Origin: Rhynchonema sp. JSB1_4 | Taxonomy: Eukaryota; Nematoda; Chromadorea; Monhysterida; Xyalidae | Length of the DNA stretch: 64,000 nucleotides | Direction: 5' to 3' | NCBI GenBank assembly: GCA_030248065.1 | Contig: JASAMV010005483.1 | Coordinates: 1 to 64,000 of the forward strand | Shown: piece by piece, positions 20,118-34,100 of the stretch | How the letters are laid out: each line of letters starts with the position of its first letter | How positions within the stretch are numbered: position 1 is the first letter of the stretch | The notes under the pieces: model-generated | What the model was told of the DNA's origin: nothing | Databases searched by the model: none | Seen by the model: only the letters and a program-made list of their open reading frames with translations | Made by a program: the position numbers and the translations under genes

Positions 20118-21403
20118 ATGGCGAAACAACTGCTCGTGTTCATACTGTTTGTGCTCAACTTTGCCATCCTTGCACTGGCTGTCACCACGTTTGGCCTGTT
20201 GCTCTATGCAAATCTGAATCCGAATGCCGGCGCTGAGGAGGTGCGTATGTTGAGCACGCGTATGTTTGAAACATCAACCTGTATTATTAACGCGATTATC
20301 AACTACAGGTCTTGGACGAGATACCTGACAAATACAAGGAGTTGATGTTTGCGGGCAACACGCGCACGTCGTTGTACGGTGTGGCGGCCATCGTTGGCCT
20401 CGTCTGCTTGATCACGTTCTTCGGATGTGTCGGTGCCATCTGTCAGGTTGGTCACATGTTATGCTAAATTTCCAAATTCGCTGCCGCACAGTAAAATACG
20501 CCCCATAGTCAATGTCAAGTTCGAAACCCGAACGCTAACCATGCGCGGTTCTGAAACACTGCGCGCAGCTGCCTGGCTAGCTGCGTGTGTGTTGCGTGTC
20601 CGAATGTTTCAGAAGTTGTTTTTCGGGTTAGAACCTGACATTAACTATGGGGCGTATTTTACTGCGTGGCAGCGAATTTGGAAATATACTATAACAAGTG
20701 AAACATCAGCCCGCTCATATGCACACGAAGACACGCTGCCTGTTGTCACTCAACGTTGCAAAGCTTTCCTTTGACCGTAGGCTTTTATTATTTATGGCGC
20801 AAGACACGATATCAACACCAATGATTTTGACTAGAGTAAAAGTCGTTCACCTAGCCTGGCGAAATACTTTTACGCTGGTCCAAATACGATTTAAATAACA
20901 ACTATTGCGAAAACCGAAGCGCATAAAAGTCCAAAATCTGCATTCGTAGATTCTGCCCTTCCAGTCTCAGAGCTACATATTTTAGTTGGATGATGTTTGT
21001 GCCACTATGGCAAAACAAGCACCATTGTCAGATACCGATGATGCTGTACATGTACGGCGCGATCATGGTGGTGGCGGCATTGGTGCTGAGTGTGCCCTAC
21101 ATCATAGCGATCGTCAGTCCCGACAGATACAAGCAAACAATCAAGGATCAATTGACCAAAATGAAAAATGAAGATGACAAGAAGTGGGCGCAGCTGCAGG
21201 AGACGGCCAAATGTTGTGGCGTGGCCAGTGGCGAAATGGGTTGTGCGTTCAGCGGCAAGCCGGCCTGCGTGGATGTGATGGGCGATCTGACGAGCAAGGG
21301 CGCCAGGCCAGGACTCATCACCACCGCCATCCTCATGCTGGTCATGGTTGTGATCGCGATTGTGAGTGTGCTGCTCGGCTGGGTCATACAACGCGAACGA
21401 TGA
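20118..21403 (+). CDS. Tetraspanin
   Basis: Three exons, 20118-20240, 20309-20446 and 21032-21403, give 210 residues. Helix 1 is LVFILFVLNFAILALAVTTF. Exon 2 encodes the small loop and helix 2 (VAAIVGLVCLITFFGCVGAI). Exon 3 encodes helix 3 (YGAIMVVAALVLSVPYIIAI), a compact large extracellular loop with the diagnostic CCG triplet plus two more cysteines (CAF, ACVDV), and helix 4 (LITTAILMLVMVVIAIVSVL). The protein ends WVIQRER. Tetraspanins organise plasma-membrane microdomains with integrins and other partners. The loop is short, with the minimum of four cysteines. Intron 2 starts GTTGGT and holds two MITEs. A broken duplicate lies at 13714-13985. Confidence 0.9.
20462..20694. repeat. Palindromic MITE, TAGTAAATTTCC family, copy 2
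   Basis: In tetraspanin intron 2. GCTAAATTTCCAAATTCGCT at the left pairs with AGCGAATTTGGAAATATACT at the right, and ACGCCCCATAGTCAATGTCA with its complement. The centre carries TGAAACACT and AATGTTTCA. It closely matches 8688-8931. Confidence 0.85.
20826..20886. repeat. CAGCGTAAAAG hairpin
   Basis: TTTTGACTAGAGTAAAAGTC pairs with ACTTTTACGCTGGTCCAAAT after a short loop. In tetraspanin intron 2. Confidence 0.7.
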
Positions 21404-22103
21404 ATAACGGTGGGCTTGTTGCTCGCTCACCGTAGGCCTATTTGTATATTTTGTTGTACTGTGCATTTCGACTGGCTCCTGGTCACATAACGTTCAGGAT
21501 TTTTTTTACACATTGATGTGATTTGGCGCCACTTCAGGCTTTTTACACATTTGTGTGATTCGATGTCAAAACTTTTGCGAATCGGTTCAGGATCAGGACT
21601 GTCCGTGATTATTATAACCATACGAAAACGTGTCAATTAGTATTTCCTTCATTTTCGAACCGCAAATCAGTGAAGTCAGTATAACAGCAGAACAATAACA
21701 AACCAAACGAGTTTCAGCAACAAACATCATGTTCAGTTATATCGTTATATCCCATCAAATAACAGCGACAAAATATCTGAGAAAGCATAGGTAGTGCAAG
21801 ATGATGTAACCGGATTTGGTTGTTTGTTGTTCAGCAGATGCCACGATATTTGAATGACTGAAGTGCGATCAAACCCTGAAATGAGACAAATGTGCTTCTT
21901 GTATTTTGTGATGGAGTTTTAGCCCTATTTTTGACCAGAGTATAAAATTGTTCCGCCACCACTGACGAACATGTTTACACAGGTCAGTTGTTGAGCCACA
22001 GCCGTCACTAAATACGGCAGGGCAAAACAACATGAACGCAACACGTCCAAATATACAGTACAAGTAGTCGTTGAATATACGTCATTGAAAACGAGGCCCG
22101 TTA
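21404..22103. other. Intergenic gap, convergent tetraspanin / DRG1 3' ends
   Basis: Contains the 3' untranslated ends of the plus-strand tetraspanin gene and the minus-strand DRG1 gene. A/T-rich, without a recognisable exon or repeat end. GACCAGAGTATAAAATTGTT at 21930 may be a decayed CAGCGTAAAAG element. Confidence 0.5.
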
Positions 22104-25100
22104 TTAGTCTGTCAGAGTAACTCTAGCAATATTTCCAGAGAACAATTCAGCCACCAACTTCTTAATGATTTGCACCACATCTTCATCCTGCAGTACGTGA
22201 TCTTTGCCAACCCTTTGAGGATTATGTTTGACCGACGAACCCCATACCAACGCACTGCAAAACACAAACATATAATTTTATTATTCTTGAATGAGTCCGC
22301 AGATGAACGACATTTGAGTGTGCAGAATACGGACGTTTTGAATTCCTTGGTGAGCGTTTTGTGGATTTTGTGGCACAGATCCTCAACACTGGTTTTGTCA
22401 TGCGGCAACACAATCGGAGCGTTGTAATCGGGCAGCTGCCCTTTGGGCTTCGTGTAACTGCAAAGAGCAAACACAAATGTGGCACCTAACATCCATGTTC
22501 ATGCCAACAGCAACTCACACTCTAACGAGATGCAGGTACTCCCACACTTTTTCCAACAAGTCGTCGAAATTCCATTTGTGATGCGCCGATATGGGCACGG
22601 TGTGCGGGATTTTGTAGATGATGTCCAGTTCCTGTGACGATGAAAAGCAGCAAAGTTCAGTGAATGACATTTTTTAAGCGGAATCAATTCTCAAATCAAT
22701 AAAAATAATTTTATATTGTCTCGTACCATAATAAGTTTCGGATTTAGCTCACCATCTGGGCGTCATCTTTTTAAGCTTCTCAGCAGATAGAGAGCAGTGC
22801 AAGTATAGAAAAACGACAGCTCAATTGTACACTCTGCGATGAAGACGCCAGCAATCCACAAAGATCTATGACATAGCTATCCAGGTCAGATCATAGAACC
22901 GCATGTTCATGCACGCACTACGTTAAAGCATACATAAAGCTTGAAAACAAAAAAAGAAGTTACCAACTCAATCAATGAGCTAACCTCAATCGATATCTGA
23001 TCGATTTTGTTGAGCACGTAGATGCAAGGGATGTAGACCCGATTGCCCTCAACCACGTCTATCAAATCCTCTGCGGTCGCGTCGTATCGTAACGTGATGT
23101 CGGCGTTGTGGATCTTGTATTCGCTCAGAATTGTGCGTACCGTTTCCAGATCGAGCTCGCTCTGTGGCACCTGAACATGTATTTGGAATTGAGGTATTTG
23201 AAATTCTGACATGCGGGACATGGGGAATTCTTTTACCTGGATATAGGAACGACGAACCAAGAACAAATGAGTTTCCGAAATGCAACGCACCAAAATCTGC
23301 TATTATCAGCCTCAACAGGCAAAACACAGGTTGATCAGTTCCATGTGAATTAAACCAACCAAAATCGACAGATTCAGTCCACCCTTGTCCTTCCGCCGAA
23401 AGCCGATGTTCGGCGGCTGTTTGTTCAGTCGAATACCGAATCCCTCCAGTTCGTGCTCCAATAGTCGTTTGTGATGCAACGGCTTCAGCACATCCAGCAC
23501 AATCAGGATCAGCGAGCACGTGCGTGCCACTGCAAATTGGTCGTCATTTGTCAAACTCATAGCTCATAGTACTGTGAGGTTGGTATCAAACTTGGTGGTC
23601 ACCCGTCGAGCGGACGACAAAGGTCCTTTGACAGACCGTACCGACTACCAAGACATGATTATGACTCACCAGCAATAACTTGTCGACCACGACCTTTGCC
23701 GTCCTTGGCACCTTCGATAATACCGGGCAGATCGAGAAGCTGGACATGATGGTGAGAGATAACATTCACGTCGGTTCATATAACAGCCGGTATGCACTTT
23801 TTGTTGGCATCCAGTGTTGGGGGTGCAAAACGGTGGCTTATAGTAATGTCGTCAAACCACACGTATTATTTTCGCGCTCATTTGAGCCTCATGTATAATT
23901 GCTTGTTCGACGACTTAATTTGACGACATGATTTGACAACAAAACTAATAGACAAAACGGGCTGCGACACGTCCTGCGATTTCATTAATTCTATGATTTC
24001 GAGCACGAAATCACTATATGTGACCCCGTTTGAACCCCCGACACAGAATGCCAGCAAAGTGCATACTGGCCATTGTTTTATTGGCACACCTGAATCTTGG
24101 CGCCTTTGTACCGAATGACACCAGGCACAGTGGTGAGGGTGGTGAACTCATAGGCAGCCACTTCGGAGTACACGCCGGACAAATTGGTGAGCAATGTGGA
24201 CTTGCCGACAGATGGAAAACCTACAATCGTTTGCTTTTTGAAAGTCTGCGTGACTGGTGTTGTGCATATTGATCTCAAGACACATACGATCTGGCCTTTT
24301 TAAGGTGAGATCCAGGAAGAGACAGGTTCTCTTGCAGTTATGTGCAGTATGTGCATGTCCCTTTCTACCGTAAACGTAGGACTCCCTACATATGATTATA
24401 TGGAATGCAGGCGGACTCGCGGACTGCATAAATTAAGAATGTATACGTATGTGCATACCATGCCGAAAGCTCTCAACCTTACTTCGACGTTCGATACCGC
24501 TCGCAAAGTGTTTGCCCGGACCAAAGTGTGTCTGTATACAGGATCTACGAGTTTTCAAGTACGCCATGAGAACGTTGAGTGCGTCCAATCTACTAAATGG
24601 TGCCCGCCCTCCATGTACCGGTATTATATTGGCATTAAAGAGCAGACCAGAGCACCAACTTTGGTCCGTACTTGATTGGTGGTGTGCACGAAAAACAACC
24701 CAGTTGTAGTGTCGCACGGAATGTATTTGTTTGGCCCGAATGCGTAAATTGTCCAGATTTTCGTGTGGCCCTAGACTGCACTTGAAACGAGGATATCTCT
24801 ACACCATGTATGTAGATGGGCCGTGGGTACCGGTGGCTTAGTTATGGCTGAACCCGCACTTTATACCATTTCGTCTTACTGCTGACGCTTTTTTTCCAAA
24901 ACTGTCGAATGCACGGAAAGCCCTCTATGTGCCCAGATAACATGCATATCAAAACATCGGTACGAAAAACGAGGTAGTTGCAGTAGTTGTAGGAGCAGCA
25001 GCAACAAGAGTTTTAGATAGGTTCCGACTGTTTTGGCTGAATTTCCGTGCTCGATGTACATATGGGTACAGCCACAAATGTGCAAACCATCGTAATACGC

Positions 25101-28100
25101 GAGCATGGTGGGTAGAGTGGGACATAAGCCACCGGGACATACATATGCAGATGCATAAGACGTCAGACGCTCAAGAAAACGCTTAGTGCACCAACACAGA
25201 ACCAGCCAGCCAGTCAGGCACCCGAACAAGCCACACAACAACGATGGTATTTTTGCGAGTTGGAAAAACGGCAGCAGCGCTAGTATACGACCAAAAGCAT
25301 CGAGTGCCCCATGAGTGCAAGCGACCGAAGCGTTTCTTTGGTTCAATCGAGTTATACACAAGACACAAGGACGCAAGTGCACATGCAATGCTCAGAATGT
25401 GTCGTGTCGTACGGTTCAGCTGCCTAAACCGCACCACGTACATATAGGTACCTAACTGCCCCCTCTTGCAACACAAGGCGCGCAGCAGTACTTTTTGTTA
25501 AAACTCGGTGGCGGCCGCATGGCGCTCGGCTGCTGCGTCCACTGGCTGCGAGCTTGAAATGACACGCCCGCGTGGCCAGAACGGAAATGGATTTTGTAAG
25601 CGCACAGCGACAGTCTCACATCACAACTACGCATAAGACGTCGTATATGTTTGTGTGTGTCTGCGCGATGTGCTGCTGTGTCTGTACCACATGAGCCGTT
25701 TCGCTGGTATATTTCGCTCTTTGACGCCTGGCGTTTTTGACCGTGTTGTGGACATACACATACATACATCATAGCAGCGTCTTATTATACGCACCAGTCA
25801 TGGGAGAAATGTGGGCAGCGCCTGAACGTTGACACTGGCGGCAATCGTCAATGTCAAGCCCAACTTAGCGCCACGACAAACAAGCCCCTCGCCCTTTGCT
25901 CGGATTTTTATTTGGTGTCTATTTTCCATCGACGTCATGTGTTTGAATGAAGCTTTATTATTGAATTCAGTTCGAACTCGTGTTTGAGCTTGTAGCATAT
26001 CACATATATTACATTCATTCGTCTCTTTTCATGCGCTTTGAAGACCGGCGCGGTGCTTTACAATCCACCAAAACAAAACGCCACTGCCACTTGCCGTTGA
26101 CCAACAACAACTCAATCCATCATGCTCACGTTTCGTCGCCACCAGTTAGAAAAAATATTTATCACTACCAGCACTTTTGTGGTCTCAGTTGTTATGTTGA
26201 TGCTGCGTCACCACTGCGACATGCCTGAGTGAGCATGAGCAACAAGGTGGCGGCTTAGTCGACCGTCATACGCGTCAGTGCTGCTGTTATTTTATTTTGA
26301 TGACAAATATACAAACAGGTTTATTGAGCGTTGTGAATGATACAACTGCTTTAAATTATAGTTTTTCTCTCAGGCTCAGACGTTTCGGCCAGCTTAATAA
26401 CAATTATTTGAATTCCGTCAGATAAAGTCCTGTTAAGATATGAAACTTTTTCCATGCGCCACCGACTCTTCGTGAGCGCCACGAGGACAGCGTATACATA
26501 CATATGTAATTACGTGAATGTCGGTCTGTGTACAGACGCCCAGGCAGGAGCGTACACAGCTTTGGATTTTGGGGGGCGCACTTTTGAAAATTTGTTTTAT
26601 CCAGAGCTTGGTAAATTTTTGAAACATGATTTTTATCCAGTGCCTGCCTTTGTGTTTGAGGGAATAAGAAGCCAAAAGCACTGGAATGGTCTGAAATTGG
26701 TATTTTTTGGGTTTGTGAATTCAACGATACTGAAGTTACTACTACAGTGTAATACACGGTTTTAGCCTCCAACAGAGGCATAGGTTCAAACTGCGACTAT
26801 ATCGCTCGTAGCGCGAAAAAAATGGGACTCTAAAGCAACTTTGGTGCAAAGCAGCCTTGGAAGATGTTTTCTGACATATACTCTGGCAATTCTTTTGGGA
26901 GAAACTTTTCAACCTCGTTGCCTGATCCGTAAAGCGCATTATGCGTGCACTGGCTACGGAAGTCACATGACCGCTATAGCCAGTGCACGCATCATGCGCT
27001 TTGGCCGCACTCAGACAAACGCGAAAAGCGAAAAGTTAACTTTTTGCTTTTGTCTGAGGGCAAAAGCGACAAGTTAACTTTTCGCTTTTCGCTTTTCGCG
27101 CTTGTCTGAGTGCAAAAGCGAAAAGTTAACTTTTCGCTTTTCGCTTTTCGCGTTTGTCTGAGGGCAAAAGCGAAAAGTTAAGCGCGCACAAACAGCAAAC
27201 ATAGCGTGTGCTGTTGCTCTGTTGATGTTCGACACGACGTTTCATTCTTCAGCAAGTTCAGCTGACATGTTTGGCGGTCGGATGTGGTTTAGTTTTATTG
27301 GTCATTTAGTGGTTACATTTGTAACAGTACTTCATTTCAAAATATTTTTCGGAATGGGACGCTGGCTTTGTTGTAGTTTCACAATGTGTATCATTCAAAC
27401 AAACACCGGCTCAAAGTTGAGCGTGCATTTCTGCGCCTGCCAAGCAAAACATTTTTGTCTTCTTAAGCTGGTCCATTTTATGCTATGATAACAAATGTTT
27501 GTTTGAATCATATTTTGTGATAGAGTTACATGACTAATTTCGACCAGCGTGAAAGTTGTTCATTTAGTGCAGGGGAACAACTTTTACGCTGGTCGAAATT
27601 AGTGATCCAACTCCATCACAAAATATGATTCAAACAAAAATTTGTCTTCATTGTCCTTAGTTTGCAACGGGTGTGCAGTCAGATTTTGGGAATAAGGAAT
27701 CATGATGACTTTTCGCTTTTTAAACTTTTCGCTTTTGCCCTCAGACAAACGCGAAATGCGAAAAGCGAAAAGTTAACGTTTCGCTTTTGCCCTCAGACAA
27801 ACGCGAAAAGCGAAAAGTTAACATTTCGCTTTTGCCCTCAGACAAAAGCGAAAAGTTTTGCGACCATTAACTTTTCGCTTTTCGCTTTTCGCGTTTGTCT
27901 GAGTGCGGCCTTTCGGATCAGGCAACGCGTTTGAAAAGTTTCTCCCAAAAGAATGGTCAGAGTATAGATGTTGACATGGCAGCAACCTTCACCTAGCGTA
28001 AGCATCAGGGTTTGGTACACCAGTAAGTACTGTACTGGCTATACTTGCGTATTTTTCCGCAAAATATATTTTTGAAAAAAAACCGTTTTTTTCCGAAAAA

Positions 28101-31100
28101 AAAACCGTTTTTTTTCCAAATATTTTTCCAGTACTTAAGGATACCGATTGCCCAAAAACGCCTATTTTGGAGAAAATTTTGTCGGGAAATGGCATGAAAC
28201 AGGCTAAAAATGCACTTGGAGATTAAAAAGTGCTCATTTTGAACTGTTTAGCACCGATTTACATTGGTTTTGACAGCATCCTTTCGCAACCCTTGAAAAT
28301 ATCTCTGAAATTTTTGGAAAAAAACCGTTTTTTTCCAAAAGTTGCCACTTGGAAAAATTTCCGGAAAAATAAAAACGTATTTTTCCGGGCCTCGGAAAAA
28401 AACGGTTTTTTCGGTTTTTTTCCCAAAAAAAACCTCCCCCCCCAAAAAACCTGCATATACTACCAATTCTTGCCAGCATTAAAACAAAAGAAAAAGCGAT
28501 AATACGCGCGGAGCGCGAAAAATGTTAGGTTCTGAGAGAATTACAACCACCACAATGCCATTTCAGCTGCGCGGAGCGCGATTTTTTCTTATTTTTTTGG
28601 AGGTTTCTGTGATAAAAATGTTGAGTTTTCAAGGTGCGGGGGCGCACCTCTTGATTCTGGGCCCCTAAATCTGCTCAAAGGGGCGCACGTGCGCCCCCTG
28701 TGTACGCCCCTGCGCCCGGGCCAATCTATTTTGATGATAGGGCCGTTGTCAGAGAACCTGCCACATACATACCATACCTACGTGCCCGGTAATTTATAAT
28801 CGGCCTGTTTGCAGTGTAGATGGATCTTTTTTATGATCCGTGCTAACCAAGTCACCGTACGAACATCATGCATTTTAGATTGCTTATGGCTAAAAAGTTA
28901 TTATGCGCCAGCGTGGTATCCCGTTGCCGCATTGGGCTGTCTCCTCACTGCATGGTCAGTCAGTCAAGCATAGCTTAGGATTAGCATAAGCATCCAATTT
29001 GGGAATAGCATGCGCAAAAAACCAGCTCGATGCTCATAGCTTCCCATTGTAACGTGCCGTGCGAGCGGCCAATAAATAATCGTTTTCAAATCCATTCATC
29101 GCATTATCTCCACAGTCCGCATTCCGCGCGCAAGCGCCATTTTCCCACTGTGTGATCCGGCACTTGGCCGCACTCCCACTGAGAGGGGGTCCAAAACGTT
29201 TTCTTATCGTTCTTTGCCCCTGTTTATATGACTGGAGCATAAGTCCGTTACTCAAGCGTTCTGTCCAGAGTACAGCTTGCGTATTTTCGCATGTGTGCTT
29301 TCTAAGTTAGTTACCGGAATATTTTGCGCGCTAACAGTCTGTCGAAGATTTTGGGCTCCTTTAGAAAGGTCAACTGAACGCATGTGGTGTCCGGGCGATT
29401 TGACAAAGCAGGTTTGGGCAAGACCACTTTGAGCAAGTGAAAAGAGCAGAGCTCTTATTTTGTACCATTGGCTTAGGCTGACTTTGGTATCAGGCTTAGG
29501 CTTACACTTAGGCTTAGTTTTGTGCTTGAGCTTAGGCTTAGGCCTACTCATTTTTAGGTTCTGCTCTCATGGCCCCTGCTCTTTTTCACTTGTTCAAAGT
29601 GGTCTTGCTCAAATGCGCGTTGTTTAATTGCGCGTCCGCCACGCATGTATGGTTGTGTTGTGTGACTACCAGACACCCGCACTGAGCAGTTACATGGCAC
29701 ACTTAAGCACATAATAGACCACTCTTGTTGTATTTTAAACGCGTATACGCACATACACCTGCACACATAGCGAGCTTCCCTAAAATAGTTAGCATGTCAA
29801 ATCGGTAACCGGAATACACACATTATTAGCATAACTGGCCAGTTGCCTAAACGTTTCCGAGCGCATGGCACCTCGATGGCGCTTGTCGACTTCGCTAGCA
29901 GTCAGGTTTTAGTATGCATTACGGTATATGCATGATGCATCAGTTGTTATTGCAACACAGGTCGCGCATAGTTTTCACATTCATCATTTTGTTTATCATT
30001 ATTTTTGTTGCATCGCTCTTATCTCGACAAATGCTGGTTTTGATAGATTTGAGCCTGATGCTAATCTCGACTGACTGTATCTTTTTGAAACTAGCCATCT
30101 GCTAACATCTGCTTCTGGCCCACGTGTCAGGTCTCACAAACCGACACAAAACGAACACTCCTAACGAATACTCCTTCATTGATAGCACAACTATAATTCA
30201 GTATTTAGGCACAAATAGACATTACATGGTAGTTGTTTCAGCCGCGTTTAAGGTGGCTGCAAGCATCCGACAACGAAGTTCAACTTATTTTATGATCCGT
30301 AAGCTTGTCAGAACCACTGATGTAACACGATCTCAACACAAGTCCAATTCCACATGATCAGTCTGACAGCCATGGTTAGCTTTGATGCGAGTTTCATTTG
30401 CGCAAAACTGTCACATTGGAGCAGGCCAGGAGTTGTGCATTGCCTCGCGAACATATGGTGATAATATTGTTTCTTTCACTTTTTTTATTTTTGTTCCACG
30501 CATGGTACGTCGTGCCCGACTGGTTAATCGCGGAACTAAGACCATAAATTCCACATGACCAGCATAACTATTAGGCATACAGTGCATGTGCTGTGTATTG
30601 CAATGCTGGTGCCAGTCAGGCGGCTTGTTTCACACCAGTTTAGTCTGTGTTATGATCATGCTGAAGACTGACTTGAAGCTCAGACCGTGAGTGCTTCATG
30701 AAAGCCACAGCGAAAGCTAACAGCTTTTCAACTGACTTTGTTATCGCACTCTACCACTAAGTGTGTCAGGTCATCCCGTTGTGTGCTGGCTTGAACAAGA
30801 AGCGCATACAAATTAAATGCCACTGGCCTGAATCTGCATGTGTATTTGCAAGAGAGGACACAATTCTCATATCACCTTGCATATAAGTACGAACCTGTCT
30901 TGTGAACCCGTGCAAAGCAACTAACTGCGCGCTAACAGATTTTCAGTGTTCATTCTTGTGTATCCTAGTTCTTGGCGTACAGTAGACAGCTTTCATAGCA
31001 CATGTAGTAGTACTCGTGTGTGCGAGCACTTAGCCATACGCTCATGCTTGTCCATGGCTTGTAGTACAATCCCTTTTATATCAATCAAGCTCAACTCAGG

Positions 31101-34100
31101 CGCGCTATAATCGACGCATCGTATGTTGAGAAGCTACTGTTTAATCCGGCAAGTGAGACTGGCACACTGTATTTTCATGCCGAGCAAACACGCCACAGTG
31201 TTCATTATTGTTCCTTGTATGTTTCCATGTGTCTGTTCCGGTATTGTGCAGTTCCTTTGCAAAAGACGATTGATCGAACGCTGCAGCTTCGGACAGTACG
31301 GAAAGGTCAAGTTCGGAGTCCAGAATGCAAAAAGTAAAGGTGCTAGGCTGCTGTCACTGTCACACTCGTGCAGTCTTTACCTCAGCTGAGGGCCAGTGCA
31401 CACACGTACGCAGTTTATGGCCCAGTCAGCTGAGTCTGCTAAACAGTGGCATCCACCCAGCAAACCGTCAGCCAGCAACAACGCAAAAATAATTACCAGC
31501 CTATTGATCGACACGTGCATAAGGCCACACGGCATGACAAGCCACTACCGGTGTATGTTCTGGCTGCACACAAGTGCCAACCGTCCGTTATTGAATTCCA
31601 CTTGCACTCCGCTCCGGCCTGGCGACGCATCGTTAACCCTGCGCCGCTGCTCCCTCTGGCCAGAAAAAAACGCAAAGTCGAAAACTAACTTCGTTTAACG
31701 AATTCTTGCAAAAAAGCCAACCAACAGCACACCGGGCGAAGATCGCATGCTGCGTTGGCTGGTAATAACAAGCTGACTGGCTTGTGCGTGTATAGCTGCA
31801 GAGTTTGACGAGCACGTTCGTCCATGCTGCAAGCAACCGTATGCAATAACGCCGCAATTCACACAGGAGCACAGGGGCGCGCGCTGTCGAAAAACGGCTG
31901 TAGGACTTCCACTGTATCTTGCTGCCTGCCATCATGTCCCAGTTGATGTCTGTATTTTGTGGCAGCTTGTGGCTGCCAGAGCTTCCTGAGTGCTAATCTC
32001 AGTCATTTGTCTCCGTGCACTCTCTTATGCATCCAGCAGCAGCGTTATCTATTCGACTCAACTAATCTGTATTCCAACCACTTGTCACAGCATTTCCATT
32101 CCATCATTCCCGCGGTCGTCGTCATCGTCTATGCCCCAGCTGTTTGTAGTTCGGCGCACGACCTAACCCTTGAATGTTTTTTCTCATTCGCTTGATTAGG
32201 CTCAGACATGGTGGCGACACGCACTGTGCACGCGTAGGTATCTAGGTTTAGTCAGCTATGTACATATTCATGGTGGGAGGCAATCTCAGTTCCGGCCGTT
32301 TTTATAGGCAAAGAAGGCTTGAGCACATAAATTTGTAATTTAAAACCAACGGCAACCCTGCGACATTACAAACAACAACGATGAGGACTATGTATACGTG
32401 TTAGCAGCTCAGCGCCGAGTGCTCATATTTATCTTATGTCGTGCCACGCCGTTAGAAGCTTTTTGCATTTATTCGTTTCCAGATTTTTGAAACCTGAGGA
32501 TAGCCCAGAAGTATGACTCCATCCACGTGACAGAAAAAAGATAATCCGTTGTTTTCGAACAGAACAGAAAGGGCAGCAAGAGTCGGCAAAGGTGTACCAT
32601 TAGCACCAACGGCAACAGACATTACAATACTGAATGGGTGACCTGCGTCACCATTTAAATTTATATCTTGCTCACACACTGTCGTTTCCAGGACGTTCTA
32701 TCAACAGATGGATACTTATCTTGTTTGTATTTTATTGCTTATGTTTATTGCGCTACCATGGTTTTTGCAAATCGATTAGATCCCAGCAAGTGGAGAAAGC
32801 ATTTCCCTATCAAGTTTCATTGCAACAAACAGCCCTACGTACCGTGCTGGAAATGTACACAAAGGCGCGGGCTGCTGCTGCCACCAGATGGTGGTTTTTT
32901 TAAATTCATTTGCCAGAATGCAAAGCACTGAGCGGGGCTGCCTGTCGCAATTTCATGATTGAAAACCAACAGTTTCATTCAGATTCAAAACGTTCGCAAT
33001 CAAGTGGGTCATGCCTAATGAAATGAATTATCGACCAGCATGAAGGAGTTCGCATTCTAATCCATTCACACCCGAGTGTCATGATGTGCATGCCGATGCT
33101 GCTGGTGTTCATGTCGGTGCCGGCGGCCATGATCGCCGACGGTCTGTCCTACCCGCACGACATCATCTGCAACAACGGCACCGGCTACGCGTGCATCTGC
33201 TACAAGAAGGACGGCTCGTTGGCCGACTACGCCACCGATTGCAACACGTACATCACGCCCGGCAAGAACATCAGCGTCGTCATCATCGAATTCGGCGGAC
33301 TCAATCTTGCCGGACACACCTACACTGGCGATCCGTATGAAAGTCAATTCAAGAAAACTGTATCCAGCATACTGAGCGAGCACTGTCAGAATCATGCCGA
33401 GGAATGTCCGGGCACCATATTGCCAATCAAACCGGTTGGTCAGGTTTCAAATTTATTTGCCATGCGTACAGTAGGTCGAATCTGGCATCAGAACGTGTAT
33501 ATTTGAAGATCAGCACTGACCTGTCATGCATCAACAGCCATGAATTACCTACGTACTTGCCACCGGAATACAAATTAAAAGAATTGGTGTTCGACCAGAT
33601 GGTTGCTAGACCTAGGCCTACACTTATCGTTTGACTTGGGCTTGCACTAAGAGCGATATCAAACTTGGTGATCGGATCGGATCGGCCCTGCCTTGGTCAC
33701 GCGACTTAAGGATATTAAGAAATTTAGTGACGCCACCAATTTCGACCAACGTAAAAGATGTTCCCCAACCTAAAATGAATCACTTTTAAGCTGCAGGAAA
33801 TTAGTGGCTCCATCAAATTTCTTAATATCCTTGATCCAAGAATCACGCGTGACCAAGATCCGATCCGATCCGATCACCAAGTTTGATAAAGCTCTAAGTG
33901 CGGGGGTGAGTGCAGCTTAGTGTAACGTAAGCCAAGCCTAAGCCTAAAAGTGAACCTTCTGGTCGAGCCCCATTTGTAGGAGACCACACTGAGACAAGTC
34001 GATCAATTAGTTTACCTTCTTCTAGGGCCGTGTCGTGCTACTGCAAGTCGACTGTGTGAGCGCGCACGAACAAGAAGGCAACAACGAGGACATGACGTCG

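Larger units (their letters stand above)
26545..28712. mobile_element. hAT-like element, 2.2 kb, with nested foldback
   Basis: Left end CAGGAGCGTACACAG and right end CTGTGTACGCCCCTG are inverted; flanks CGCCCAGG (26537-26544) and CGCCCGGG (28713-28720) match at 7 of 8. The right subterminal region is GC-rich (GGGGCGCACGTGCGCCCC), echoed by GGGGGGCGCAC at the left. GCGCGGAGCGCG cores lie at about 28505 and 28567. A 1.1-kb foldback (26860-27970) sits inside. No transposase. Confidence 0.8.
24221..33080. other. Gene-free part of DRG1 intron 2
   Basis: No reading frame here resembles a family I know. It holds a 2.17-kb hAT-like element (26545-28712), a foldback around a TTAGGC-like tract (29400-29625) and otherwise unique A/T-rich DNA. 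At 32470-32675 the minus strand stays open and gives a protein-like stretch ([20 protein letters not shown]); it may be a stray exon or chance. A short CAG-rich tract lies at 24985-25005. Confidence 0.5.

Noticed and set aside
24876..25388. 170-codon minus-strand open frame with leucine-rich hydrophobic segment
   Set aside because: Leu run comes from a CAG/CAA tract; no splice context or family resemblance; inside DRG1 intron.
31446..31688. 80-codon frame ending in a KKRKV-like nuclear-localisation motif
   Set aside because: Short, two overlapping frames equally open, no start context; motif of five residues is expected by chance.
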